Source: Dysosmobacter segnis (GTDB lineage Bacteria > Bacillota > Clostridia > Oscillospirales > Oscillospiraceae). Taken from it: DNA of 64,000 nt. The translations under genes were made by a program, and so were the position numbers. The notes under the pieces are model-generated. The model had not been told where the DNA came from. It saw nothing but the letters and a program-made list of their open reading frames with translations, and did not search any database. Position 1 is the stretch's first letter. The number at the start of each line of letters is the position of its first letter. The stretch covers positions 62,001 through 126,000 of the forward strand of contig NZ_JACOQI010000001.1 in NCBI RefSeq assembly GCF_014297285.1, in the 5' to 3' direction. Below are positions 35,246-42,598 of this stretch, one piece after another.

Positions 35246-36850
35246 TTCCACATTGGTGTCGGTTTCTACGGTCTCCGTCAGACGAACGGGAACGGTGAAA
35301 ACCTCGTCGTACTCGCCGCCGATTTTGAAGTAGACATAGATTTCTTCTTTGCTCTTGACAACGATTTTGTCAATGATTTTCTTGAGGTCTGCGTTTGTCA
35401 GATTTTCCGTAAGGGTGAAAGCGGAAAAATCGGACACGAACGCAGACAGCCTCTTTTTGACCTGCTTCATGACCTCCAGAGATTTGTCCGCTTCATTCAG
35501 CTTGAAGCGAAGTTTTTCAACGCGGGCGTTCAAAGGGAGCATATCCTGTTCGGCCTCGTCCAGCGTGATGATACCGCGGCGAGCCATTTCCTTAATGCGT
35601 CCGCGTTCCTTTTCCAGCCCGTCAATCTGTTCTTTGAGTTCGTCCACGGTAAGCCCCAGCGTAGAGCCGAGATATTCTTGAATGATAGCATTACACTTCT
35701 GCTCCGCCATGGCACAAAACTTCTGCTTGTCCCGCACCATAGAGCCAAGCAGTTGGCGAATGGAGTTCAACAGCCAGTCCTCGTCAATGCGGATGTGCTC
35801 GCTTTCGCAGCGGTCAGAGCCATAGACGGAACGGTGTGAGCATACCCACCACGCACGAACGGGCGTATTCTCCGAGTATTTCCGCTGAACGCGGCGATAG
35901 GAGAAGCCGCAGGAGCCGCACTTGATAAGGTTGGAAAAGATGTGCTTTTCACTTTTTGTTCCAAGGGTGGGATAGCGTGCGGCGTTTTCCTTTCTCAACC
36001 GCTGAGCCTTTTCAAATTGTTCGTCGCTGATGATACGGAACTCCGGTCGCTCAACAACAATCCAGTCCTCTTCACTATGCTTGTCCCGCTGATTTGTCAG
36101 CGGGCCTTTCGTGGTCTGTCTGCCGTTGACAACTTTCCCGATGTAGATTTGATTGGTAAGGATTTTTCCGACGGTCGCATTCGACCAAGCGTCCTTTTTG
36201 TTCTTTTTCGTCTTGACGCCGTTCTCGTGGAGATACTTGGCGATACGGGCTTGTCCCCAGCCGTCCTCCGTATAGCGATTAAAGATAAAGCGGACGGTTT
36301 CGGCTTCTTCCGGATTCGGCTCCATCGTCCATTTGTCGATACGGTCATAGCCGAATACGAAATTAGGGACAATGCCTTTCTGCTTGCTCAAGTTCTTGGC
36401 AAACTTGATACGGGTGGACATCTTCTCGCTTTCGCTCTCCGCCAGCGTTGCGAACAGGTTCAAAATAACGGGGTCAACATTCGTTCCGCCCAAATCGACA
36501 TAGTAGATGTTAATGCCGAGTTCGTAAAGTTCCGACATGACATTGACGAAGTTTTTGACATTACGGAACAGGCGGCTGACATCTTTGACATAAACGCGGT
36601 CGAACTTGTGGGCTCTCGCGTCCCGCAGCATTTCGTTCAATGCCTTTCTGTTCTCCATTTTCGTAGCCGACTTTCCGTCGTCGCAGTAAATGCGGGTGAG
36701 CGTGTCGCCCCGCTGCTCAATAAAGGTCTCAAAAAATGACCGCTGGTTGATGAGGGAACTTTTCTGTTCCTCCTTGTCCGTCGATACGCGAATATACGCC
36801 ACCGCCCGCATTTTCTGGGGATTTGCATAGGCCAAGTTGCTGTTCATCAT
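35204..36850 (-). CDS. Large serine recombinase (site-specific integrase/excisionase)
   Basis: A 548-residue large serine recombinase. The N-terminal resolvase domain has the catalytic Ser in AVAYIRVSTDKEEQ and the conserved DRVYVKDVSRLFRN. The recombinase domain follows (about 170-290), then a zinc ribbon (IKCGSCGFSYRR...WWVCSH...RCES) and a long coiled-coil segment (about 400-480). The start at 36850 has AAAGGAC upstream. The last 11 codons and the stop lie beyond the attachment core, in spoIIID DNA, so the tail changes on excision. It lies at the junction, same strand as spoIIID, as spoIVCA does in skin. Confidence 0.95.
   Translation of the reverse strand: MMNSNLAYANPQKMRAVAYIRVSTDKEEQKSSLINQRSFFETFIEQRGDTLTRIYCDDGKSATKMENRKALNEMLRDARAHKFDRVYVKDVSRLFRNVKNFVNVMSELYELGINIYYVDLGGTNVDPVILNLFATLAESESEKMSTRIKFAKNLSKQKGIVPNFVFGYDRIDKWTMEPNPEEAETVRFIFNRYTEDGWGQARIAKYLHENGVKTKKNKKDAWSNATVGKILTNQIYIGKVVNGRQTTKGPLTNQRDKHSEEDWIVVERPEFRIISDEQFEKAQRLRKENAARYPTLGTKSEKHIFSNLIKCGSCGFSYRRVQRKYSENTPVRAWWVCSHRSVYGSDRCESEHIRIDEDWLLNSIRQLLGSMVRDKQKFCAMAEQKCNAIIQEYLGSTLGLTVDELKEQIDGLEKERGRIKEMARRGIITLDEAEQDMLPLNARVEKLRFKLNEADKSLEVMKQVKKRLSAFVSDFSAFTLTENLTNADLKKIIDKIVVKSKEEIYVYFKIGGEYDEVFTVPVRLTETVETDTNVEHGTQGHFRTAAPF
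35240..35245 (-). other. Left attachment core (attL/attR side next to recombinase)
   Basis: ACCGTG on the plus strand (CACGGT on the gene strand). Outside lies the spoIIID 3' part; inside lies the recombinase 3' coding sequence. Confidence 0.8.
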
Positions 36851-36890
36851 TAGGGAATCGTCCTTTCTATATTTTAATTGTTTTATATCT

Positions 36891-36923
36891 CTGAAAAGAG
36901 CCACCCCCGAAACCGAGGGTGGC
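36891..36923 (-). terminator. Hairpin between the 44-codon gene and the recombinase gene
   Basis: GCCACCC...GGGTGGC is followed on the minus strand by TCTTTTC. It looks like an intrinsic terminator or attenuator placed just before the recombinase, so it could limit recombinase expression. Confidence 0.65.
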
Positions 36924-36956
36924 GTCAAGAATTATAGTAAGTTTTCGGCATCTCTA

Positions 36957-37091
36957 TCAGCCTGCTCTTTTCATCTCGTTAATAATTTGCTCGGAAATCG
37001 TCCTTGCCGCGACATCCGCGAGCATGGCAGTAATGCCCATTTCCAATTCCTGACCTTCCTCTTTCGTAAAAGAACGGGCAGGTAAAGCCAT
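36957..37091 (-). CDS. Small acidic/basic mixed helical protein, 44 residues, upstream of the recombinase
   Basis: Encodes MALPARSFTKEEGQELEMG and continues to end QIINEMKRAG. AAAGGAGG lies upstream but 14 nt from the ATG, a long spacing. I do not recognise the family. It lies about 100 nt before the recombinase on the same strand, separated by a hairpin. Small genes adjacent to serine recombinases often encode recombination directionality factors; this is the nearest candidate here, on position alone. Confidence 0.55.
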   Translation of the reverse strand: MALPARSFTKEEGQELEMGITAMLADVAARTISEQIINEMKRAG

Positions 37092-38444
37092 AATTAAGTA
37101 AGTTTCCTCCTTTCCTTATCGGTATTCTATTGTTATGATGGCTTGTCCCATATTATGTTCGGGAGTGGTGTTTTTTTCGGAGACATCTTTATTATAACGC
37201 AAAAAGTTTTCGGAAATGGACAATATGGAGTGTTTCTATAATTTTTGACGCTTTGTTGTGTTTTGACGATATATTTTCGTTAGACTTTCCCCTTGATTTT
37301 TTTGATTTTTTGCGACAAGATTTCTGCTCCCCGCCCGTGCGGAACAGATTTTGAAAAACAATATTCTAAAAGCCCTCCGGTTTTGTTGATTTTCGCCTTG
37401 TTCTGCTAAATATTACTGGTTTTGTGCGGAAAATATTCAAAAAATACTATGAGCATTAGATTTTCAAAATATTAAAAATCTAACAGACAAAAAAGACGCT
37501 TGGCGGTCATTCCGTCAAGCGTCTTTCTTCTTCACCAGTTTGCTTTCTTTCGCCTTTTGTCATTCGGGCGGCCATAGTACATTCCTGCCTTGGTTATTTG
37601 TGTAGCGAAAATCTCTCCGCTCGGAGAGTGAGCGGCTCAACGCCGTTCCTACTATAATAGTATGCGGTGCTTCGGCAAATATAACTCTTTTTCGCGGGAA
37701 TCAAACATTTTTATTTCCTTTATGCTTTTGGAGAGAGAAAAGAGTATAGTATTTCTTATATTTTTTAATTTTTAACCCCTTACCTGAAATTGAAAGGCTT
37801 TTCGTCTATCATCGGGGAGGTGGGGGGGTAGGTCAAGACCCGTGCCACAACCGGCAGGCCATTTCAAAATCGGGGGAATGAATCTGTTCCCTCGATTTTG
37901 GCCGTTCAATTTCATTCCCCCCTGTGCTTATTAAAAATAAAAAAAGCACAGGGGAATGAAAGAACATCAAAATGTTCATCAGGTTATCAACCAAGCTCCG
38001 ACGGTCTTAGGTCTGCCATTATACCGTAAGGCTACCACGCCTACTCACTCGCCCCCCACAAACAGGACGGTCTCGCTCGCCGCTCGATGACTGCGGCAGC
38101 CTCTCTCGTGGGATTCACGGCTCGCACCTTTCACGCCCCGAAAGCAAGGGGCGGTACTCAGATTTTGAGCAAGAAAAGGACGCCACCCTTTCACGGCCGC
38201 GTAAAGGGTGGTTAGCCCTCCAGTTATTTTTGCGTGAGACTTTCAACACGGGCGACGCTTCCATTCTTTCGTGCGGGCGTAGCCAGCCCTGTTTTCAATT
38301 TTGCTTTCCTTATACAATAAGCAGGGTTGCCCGAAATATTCCGTTTTAGTGTTTGACAATGAAAATATCTTGCTATTGTGCTGACTTTCCATTAAAATAA
38401 TAATATCATTGGGCTAACAAATCAGGATTTATGGAGGAAATAAT
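37092..38444. other. Long noncoding, structured, partly AT-rich stretch inside the element
   Basis: No convincing gene over 1.35 kb. It contains a terminator-like hairpin AAAGACGCTTG...CAAGCGTCTTT (37492-37526), CAAAATCG...CGATTTTG (about 37866-37900), a stem TTCATTCCCC..TGTGCTT with complement (about 37911-37961), CCACCCTTT...AAAGGGTGG (38183-38213), and a G-rich tract GGGGAGGTGGGGGGGTAGG (about 37815-37833). The GC-rich part 37800-38300 differs in composition from the AT-rich flanks. It may hold a noncoding RNA or an origin-of-transfer relic. TTGACA at 38353-38358 with a weak TATTGT may drive the next gene. Confidence 0.5.
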
Positions 38445-38939
38445 ATGGGTCTATTTGGAAGTATTTTAAAAGGCTTGTTTTCTTCAGGCGACAACGATAC
38501 CATTTGGCATTGTGATGGTTGTAATGCTATTTTAAATGAACAAGATGGATTTAACACAGATAGTGGGACTTGGATATGTGCAGAATGTGGTTTTGTAAAT
38601 GATGTAACCCCGGATAATATTTATGAAAGTGAAGAAGATTATCAGGAGTCTATGGGGATTCCGAGATGTCCAAATTGTGGAGGTATGGTGCAGGGTGATG
38701 CACCAGATGCAACTTATTGGTTTAACTGCAAATCGTGCGGCGAACGCTTTTACCTTGAAGATGGTGAATTGATTAGTCCATTTGATAGCAGCAGACAGAA
38801 TAGCAGTCGTATATGCTCAAATTGTGGACAATCTTTAAGTGGAGGAGAATATACCGCTCCGTGGGAAAACGGAAATAACTCTGAAGGGTATGTTATATGC
38901 CCGCATTGTGGGTATACCAATTTTGAGTGGGATGATTGA
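38445..38939 (+). CDS. Triple zinc-ribbon cargo protein (164 residues)
   Basis: Three paired CxxC zinc ribbons are visible: CDGC...CAEC, CPNC...CKSC and CSNC...CPHC. The N-terminus MGLFGSILKGLFSSGDND could be an amphipathic or membrane-associating helix. The function is unknown; zinc ribbons of this kind occur in many bacterial accessory proteins. Codon use is strongly AT-biased, unlike the GC-rich host genes, indicating foreign origin. GGAGG lies 9 nt before the ATG. It is the only gene of the element on the plus strand and ends just before a strong bidirectional terminator. Confidence 0.85.
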   Translation: MGLFGSILKGLFSSGDNDTIWHCDGCNAILNEQDGFNTDSGTWICAECGFVNDVTPDNIYESEEDYQESMGIPRCPNCGGMVQGDAPDATYWFNCKSCGERFYLEDGELISPFDSSRQNSSRICSNCGQSLSGGEYTAPWENGNNSEGYVICPHCGYTNFEWDD

Positions 38940-38970
38940 TAAGACGGGTTCTGGTTTGTACGGTAAGCAA

Positions 38971-39004
38971 AGGAGAGCCGAGCGGTCAGCCGCTCGGCTC
39001 TCCT
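38971..39004. terminator. Bidirectional terminator between converging cargo genes
   Basis: AGGAGAGCCGAGCGG pairs with CCGCTCGGCTCTCCT around TCAG. It lies between the zinc-ribbon gene (+) and the 233-residue gene (-). Confidence 0.88.
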
Positions 39005-39706
39005 TTACACGATAAGCCCCGCCACCTCTGGACAGGTCAGCGTGATAAAGTCCAGCCGCTCCATTATCCACCAATACCGCCCGTCTATGCGGCGGAGAAT
39101 AGCGGCCTTCGCTCTCTCGCTGGCGACACACACCGTCAAGCGTGGTTCTATCTCGTCGATGTCCTCGAACTCGCTTTCGCTGTCAAAGAAGCCCTTTATG
39201 CGTTTGGCTATGGTTGCGGGGTTTGTGGACTGCGGAAAATAGGCCATGAGCCGAACGCCGTGCTTGCCGTCGTCCTTGGGGACGATACCCTCTGAATAAA
39301 AGCCCTGTGCGTGTAGGAGGGTGAGGTAGCCGCTCCAGTCGGCTTTTCGGTGCTGGCTCATTGTCCCCGCTTTCAGCCCGTCCAGCACAAGACCACAGTG
39401 TAGGGGGACGGTCGGGAACTTCGCCAGCCAATATTCCGTCAGCAGAGCGGACTTCTTGAGGTTGTAGCCCGTCAAGGTGAAGCTCCTATTGGGGTTGCCT
39501 ATCCATTTGTAAAAGGCATGACGGACAATGAGAAAACGCAAGCCCTCCACCTCGTACCGTTTCAGGAAATTCTTTTTGGCAAGTTCGTCTATATCGTCAT
39601 GGGAAACATCACTGAAGGCAAGGAGCTGCCGCTCCAAGCAAGCCCCGCCGAAAGCGTCATAGACAACTTCTAAGATTTGTACCTCTTTGGGTGTCAGTTC
39701 ATTCAT
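39005..39706 (-). CDS. Integrative-element protein of unknown function (233 residues)
   Basis: The N-terminal region MNELTPKEVQILEVVYDAFGG followed by DDIDELAKKNFLKRY looks like a winged-helix fold. The rest contains no motif I recognise, apart from a late ERAKAAILRRIDGRYWWIMERLDF segment. Such proteins accompany replication-relaxation-type genes in Clostridia integrative elements. It lies 10 nt downstream of the 182-residue gene and should be cotranscribed. A role in element maintenance, transcription control or anti-host functions is possible; none can be assigned. Confidence 0.6.
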   Translation of the reverse strand: MNELTPKEVQILEVVYDAFGGACLERQLLAFSDVSHDDIDELAKKNFLKRYEVEGLRFLIVRHAFYKWIGNPNRSFTLTGYNLKKSALLTEYWLAKFPTVPLHCGLVLDGLKAGTMSQHRKADWSGYLTLLHAQGFYSEGIVPKDDGKHGVRLMAYFPQSTNPATIAKRIKGFFDSESEFEDIDEIEPRLTVCVASERAKAAILRRIDGRYWWIMERLDFITLTCPEVAGLIV

Positions 39707-39716
39707 ACGCTCCCCC

Positions 39717-40265
39717 TCATGCTCTCACAAAATGAATACTCGCCCCTATGGCTTGGGCGGTGGCTTCTTTCAGTTCCAGTTTTTCCTGCGTGTAGTTGCT
39801 GGTCGTGATTTCGACAGCTACCAGTTCGCCTGATGTGCTGGTATAGACCATATCAGGCACGGAGTGCCGCTGACCGTCTCCGTGGCCGCTCCCGTGTAGC
39901 GACTCGCGGTATATGTCCCGTGTCTCTGTCTCCGAGTTGGCGGTCATGCGTTCAGTGGGCGACAGGCCGACGTACTGGCGGAAAAGCGTGGTGTCATGCT
40001 TCACGGCGTTGGGCTGCTTCGGGTAGAATGTCCGCCCCTGTAGTGTGTCTATCTTCCGAATAAGGTTTTTCCCTTTACCCGTGTAGGTCAGCACAGACTG
40101 CCCACGGCAATCTACACGCTGTTCCAGATAGCCCCGCTTCAAAAATGTTTCAACACGGTTGCAGCTGATGATTTTCTCCATATCTGCCCGCATGGCATAG
40201 CCGCAGACCCGCAGTCCGTTTAATGCTTGAATGTCTCGGAAGTTCAAACGGTTGATATTACGCAT
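39717..40265 (-). CDS. Replication-relaxation-like protein with a possible nuclease-fold C-terminus (182 residues)
   Basis: The N-terminal half (RDIQALNGLRVCGYAMRADM, VETFLKRGYLEQR, GQSVLTYTGKGKNLI) reads as a winged helix, as in replication-relaxation family proteins of plasmids and integrative elements. The C-terminal part has SVPDMVYTSTSGELVAVEITTSNYT, which resembles a PD-(D/E)xK core but with Thr where Lys is usual. The start at 40265 has AAAGGAGG at correct spacing; the frame to 40490 upstream is hairpin DNA. It is the first gene of a two-gene unit with the 233-residue protein. The family assignment is tentative. Confidence 0.6.
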   Translation of the reverse strand: MRNINRLNFRDIQALNGLRVCGYAMRADMEKIISCNRVETFLKRGYLEQRVDCRGQSVLTYTGKGKNLIRKIDTLQGRTFYPKQPNAVKHDTTLFRQYVGLSPTERMTANSETETRDIYRESLHGSGHGDGQRHSVPDMVYTSTSGELVAVEITTSNYTQEKLELKEATAQAIGASIHFVRA

Positions 40266-40287
40266 AAGCAGAAACCTCCTTTTTTGA

Positions 40288-40577
40288 CATACTACGGCGA
40301 TTGAACGCCGTAGTATGCGAAAAAGAGGTTTGACACAGCCCCGCAGGGCTGTGAAGCCTGCTCCCGTCCCTCGTCCCCCGTCTTTCGTCCCCTCGTCCCA
40401 CCGCCCGACCAGAGCAAAGCCGCAAAAAAACAATGTCCGCCCATACTCCGCAAGAGTGTGGGCGGCATTGTGGTCTGCCACGCTCCACAAGCGTCGGCAG
40501 ATTTTTTCGGCGGTGTCCTGCTATTTTGTGATAGCGGCAAAATAGCGGGACTTGCGGCGGGAGGGACGGTGCTATTT
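40288..40577. repeat. Cluster of consecutive hairpins upstream of the cargo operon
   Basis: No gene is seen in 40266-40577. At least five hairpins occur in about 250 bp: CATACTACGGCG/CGCCGTAGTATG (40288-40317, perfect), CACAGCCC/GGGCTGTG (40334-40353), CCGCCCATACTC/GAGTGTGGGCGG (about 40439-40467), CTGCC.CGCT/AGCG.CGGCAG, and CTATTTTG/CAAAATAG. The first lies just before the ribosome site of the 182-residue gene. Confidence 0.75.
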
Positions 40578-40814
40578 TCACTTTCGTTCTTTTTTCCCCT
40601 TGTAAAAAGGCGGTACGCTCATTGAAAGCATACCGCCTTTTGTCCTATCACGCCGAGAAATCGAACACCATATTGAACCGACACTTAAAGTATCTACGGT
40701 ATGGACCGTGGATTTGCTGATGCCGAATTTGGCAGCGGCGGCGCGGACCGTGGTCCGGTTCTCTATGATGTAAAGAGCAAGGCGCTCCGCCCGCTCCTCC
40801 ATATTTCCCTTCAA
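40578..40814 (-). CDS. spoIIID: spoIIID, 5' part (N-terminal half) running into element sequence
   Basis: Positions 40705-40814 are native spoIIID and encode MKGN, then MEERAERLALYIIENRTT, and end in KFGISKSTVH. SpoIIID is the small mother-cell DNA-binding regulator that adjusts the sigma-E regulon and is needed for sigK transcription. The helix-turn-helix is cut at the KSTVH recognition helix. Beyond the core the frame reads about 40 foreign residues to a stop at 40578, giving a non-functional protein. I prefer the TTG start at 40814: GGGGAG is 8 nt upstream and it gives the Bacillus N-terminal length. ATG 40802 is the alternative. Confidence 0.9.
   Translation of the reverse strand: MKGNMEERAERLALYIIENRTTVRAAAAKFGISKSTVHTVDTLSVGSIWCSISRRDRTKGGMLSMSVPPFYKGKKERK
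40605..40641. terminator. Hairpin near the right end of the element
   Basis: AAAAGGCGGTA pairs with TACCGCCTTTT. It can stop transcription that enters the element from the spoIIID promoter, or leave it rightward. Confidence 0.75.
40705..40710 (-). other. Right attachment core
   Basis: The second ACCGTG copy, within the codons for S-T-V of the SpoIIID helix-turn-helix. Inside the element it is preceded by GTATCTACGGTATGG on the plus strand. Confidence 0.8.
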
Positions 40815-40844
40815 AGCACAACACTCCCCGCCTTTTGTTGCTTT

Positions 40845-40873
40845 ATCCTATGCGGTCCAAAACAGGCTTATGC
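40845..40873 (-). promoter_or_regulatory. Possible sigma-E-type promoter of spoIIID
   Basis: On the minus strand GCATAAG (40867-40873) lies 14 bp before CATAGGAT (40845-40852). This resembles sigma-E promoters (GCATATT-like -35, CATACAAT-like -10, 13-15 bp apart), with some mismatches. spoIIID is sigma-E dependent in Bacillus and Clostridium. Predicted start is about 25 nt before the TTG. Confidence 0.35.
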
Positions 40874-40972
40874 AAGGGGAAATATGGCCGCTCCCCATGA
40901 AAAAATATTGGAGAATCAAAAAAACCGTGATAGAATAACCATAACGATCTTATTGCAAAAGGAGTGTTGGCC

Positions 40973-41494
40973 ATGAATGAAGCATTAAAGATTCTGAAAG
41001 AGCGCCGCAGCATCCGTGCATTCCGCCCGGAGCCGCTGAAAAAGGAGGATCTGGACGCCATTGTGGAGGCTGGCCTTTACGCGCCCTCTGCCAAGAATCT
41101 CCAGAGCACCAAGCTGGTGGTGGTACGGGACGCCGCCGTGCTTGCCAGACTGGAACGGCTGAACAGCCGGATTTTAGGCACACCGGAGGGGACACCCTTT
41201 TATGGTGCGCCGGAGGCCATTGTGGTGCTGTCCGACAGCGAGTATCCCAACTGGCTTCAGGACGGCTCTCTGGTAATGGGCAACCTGATGAACGCTGCTG
41301 CCGCATTGGGCATCGGCTCCTGCTGGATCAACCGGGCCATGGAGACCTTTGAATTGCCGGAGGGCAAGGCTTTGCTGGCGGAGTGGGGTCTGGGCGAAAA
41401 CTGGAAGGGCGTCGGCAACTGCATTTTAGGCTATACGGATCAGGCTGTCCTGGGGGACAAGGCCCGGAAAGAGGACCGCGTTCTGTATGTGTGA
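40973..41494 (+). CDS. Nitroreductase-family flavoprotein
   Basis: A 173-residue FMN-dependent oxidoreductase. The N-terminal ILKERRSIRAFRPEPLKKEDL and EAGLYAPSAKNLQ motifs are typical, with IGSCWINRA in the middle. It could reduce nitro-aromatics, quinones or flavin-related substrates; no specific substrate can be read. Start 40973 follows AAAAGGAG at 8 nt. It is divergent from spoIIID and 12 nt upstream of mtnA, so it heads the salvage operon. Confidence 0.88.
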   Translation: MNEALKILKERRSIRAFRPEPLKKEDLDAIVEAGLYAPSAKNLQSTKLVVVRDAAVLARLERLNSRILGTPEGTPFYGAPEAIVVLSDSEYPNWLQDGSLVMGNLMNAAAALGIGSCWINRAMETFELPEGKALLAEWGLGENWKGVGNCILGYTDQAVLGDKARKEDRVLYV

Positions 41495-41506
41495 GGAGGG
41501 CAGACT

Positions 41507-42586
41507 ATGAATGAAGCGATCCGGCAGGTGACCCACGTTCAGAACATCCGCTATGACAAGGCCACGGAGCGGCTGTACATCATCGACCAGACGCTGCTGC
41601 CCAACGAGGAAAAAGAGATCGAGCTGCGCACCGTGGAGGAGATGATCGAGGCCATCAAAATGCTCCGCATCCGGGGCGCGCCGGCCATCGGCATCTGCGC
41701 GGGCTACTGCATGTACGCGCTGGCCCGGGACATTGACGCCAAGGACAACGAGGCCTTTTACCGGAAATTGCAGATCGACGGCGAACTGCTGGGGGCGGCC
41801 CGGCCCACGGCGGTGAACCTCCGCTGGGCGGTGGGGGAGATGCTGGATGCCGCCAAGGCCCACTTGAAGGATGACCGGGCGGAATTGCTGGAGGCCCTGT
41901 ACCGCAAGGCGGTGGACATCCACGAGGACGACATCGCCAAATGCACCGCCATCTCCGAATACGGTCTGAGCCTGCTGAAGGACGGCGACGGCGTTCTGAC
42001 CCACTGCAATGCCGGTCCGCTGGCCACCTCCCGGTACGGCACCGGACAGGGCCCCTTCCTGCTGGCGGCGGAGCGGGGCATCCACATCCGCGTGTTTGCC
42101 GACGAGACCCGCCCCCTTCTGCAAGGGGCGCGGCTTACCAGCTATGAGCTGCAGCGGGCGGGGGTAGACGTGACCCTCATCTGCGACAACATGGCGTCCA
42201 TGGTGATGAAAAACGGCTGGGTGCAGGCCTGCTTCGTGGGCTGTGACCGCATCGCCGCCAACGGCGACTTCGCCAACAAGATCGGCACCAGCGGCGTGGC
42301 CATCCTAGCCAAGCACTACGGTATCCCGGTGTATACGCTGGGGCCCACCTCTACCATCGACATGAACTGTCCCGACGGGGCGCACATCCCCATCGAGCTG
42401 CGGGACGGCGACGAGATCAAGAATCTCTGGTACGAAAAGCCCATGGCCCTGCCGGAGGTGAAGTGCTTCAACCCGTCCTTCGATGTGACGGACCATGAGC
42501 TGCTCACCGGCATCGTGACGGAGAAGGGCATCTGCTACCCGCCCTTTACCGAGAGCCTTGCGGCGCTGTTCAAGGACAAAAAATAA
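41507..42586 (+). CDS. mtnA: S-methyl-5-thioribose-1-phosphate isomerase
   Basis: A 359-residue enzyme converting 5-methylthioribose-1-phosphate to methylthioribulose-1-phosphate in methionine salvage. It shows RIRGAPAIGICAG, the catalytic Cys in LTHCNAGPLAT, and the catalytic Asp in VGCDRIAANGD, plus KIGTSGVAILAKHYGIP. GAGG precedes the ATG. It lies between the nitroreductase and purine nucleoside phosphorylase genes with 12-nt gaps. No other mtn genes are in the window. Confidence 0.95.
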   Translation: MNEAIRQVTHVQNIRYDKATERLYIIDQTLLPNEEKEIELRTVEEMIEAIKMLRIRGAPAIGICAGYCMYALARDIDAKDNEAFYRKLQIDGELLGAARPTAVNLRWAVGEMLDAAKAHLKDDRAELLEALYRKAVDIHEDDIAKCTAISEYGLSLLKDGDGVLTHCNAGPLATSRYGTGQGPFLLAAERGIHIRVFADETRPLLQGARLTSYELQRAGVDVTLICDNMASMVMKNGWVQACFVGCDRIAANGDFANKIGTSGVAILAKHYGIPVYTLGPTSTIDMNCPDGAHIPIELRDGDEIKNLWYEKPMALPEVKCFNPSFDVTDHELLTGIVTEKGICYPPFTESLAALFKDKK

Positions 42587-42598
42587 GGAGGATCTGAT

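Larger units (their letters stand above)
35240..40710 (-). mobile_element. spoIIID-interrupting element (skin-like serine-recombinase island, 5,465 bp plus core)
   Basis: Bounded by the direct repeat ACCGTG (35240-35245 and 40705-40710), which lies at the split point of spoIIID. The period is 5,465 bp. Contents: a large serine recombinase at the spoIIID-3' end, a 44-codon gene, a long structured noncoding stretch, an AT-rich zinc-ribbon gene (plus strand), and two genes related to integrative elements. No phage structural or conjugation genes are present. The layout matches sporulation-gene intervening elements such as skin in sigK, but the target is spoIIID. Confidence 0.88.

Noticed and set aside
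37565..37620. A 16-codon frame (MYYGRPNDKRRKKANW) on the minus strand
   Set aside because: Too short, and with only a weak ribosome site; kept out of the feature list for lack of support.
37092..38444. Group II intron or prophage remains inside the spoIIID element
   Set aside because: No reverse transcriptase, no domain V-like end, and no phage structural genes are present.
40578..40700. Foreign C-terminal tail of the truncated SpoIIID as a functional fusion
   Set aside because: The tail is simple read-through into element DNA that ends in a terminator hairpin; it breaks the helix-turn-helix and shows no domain.
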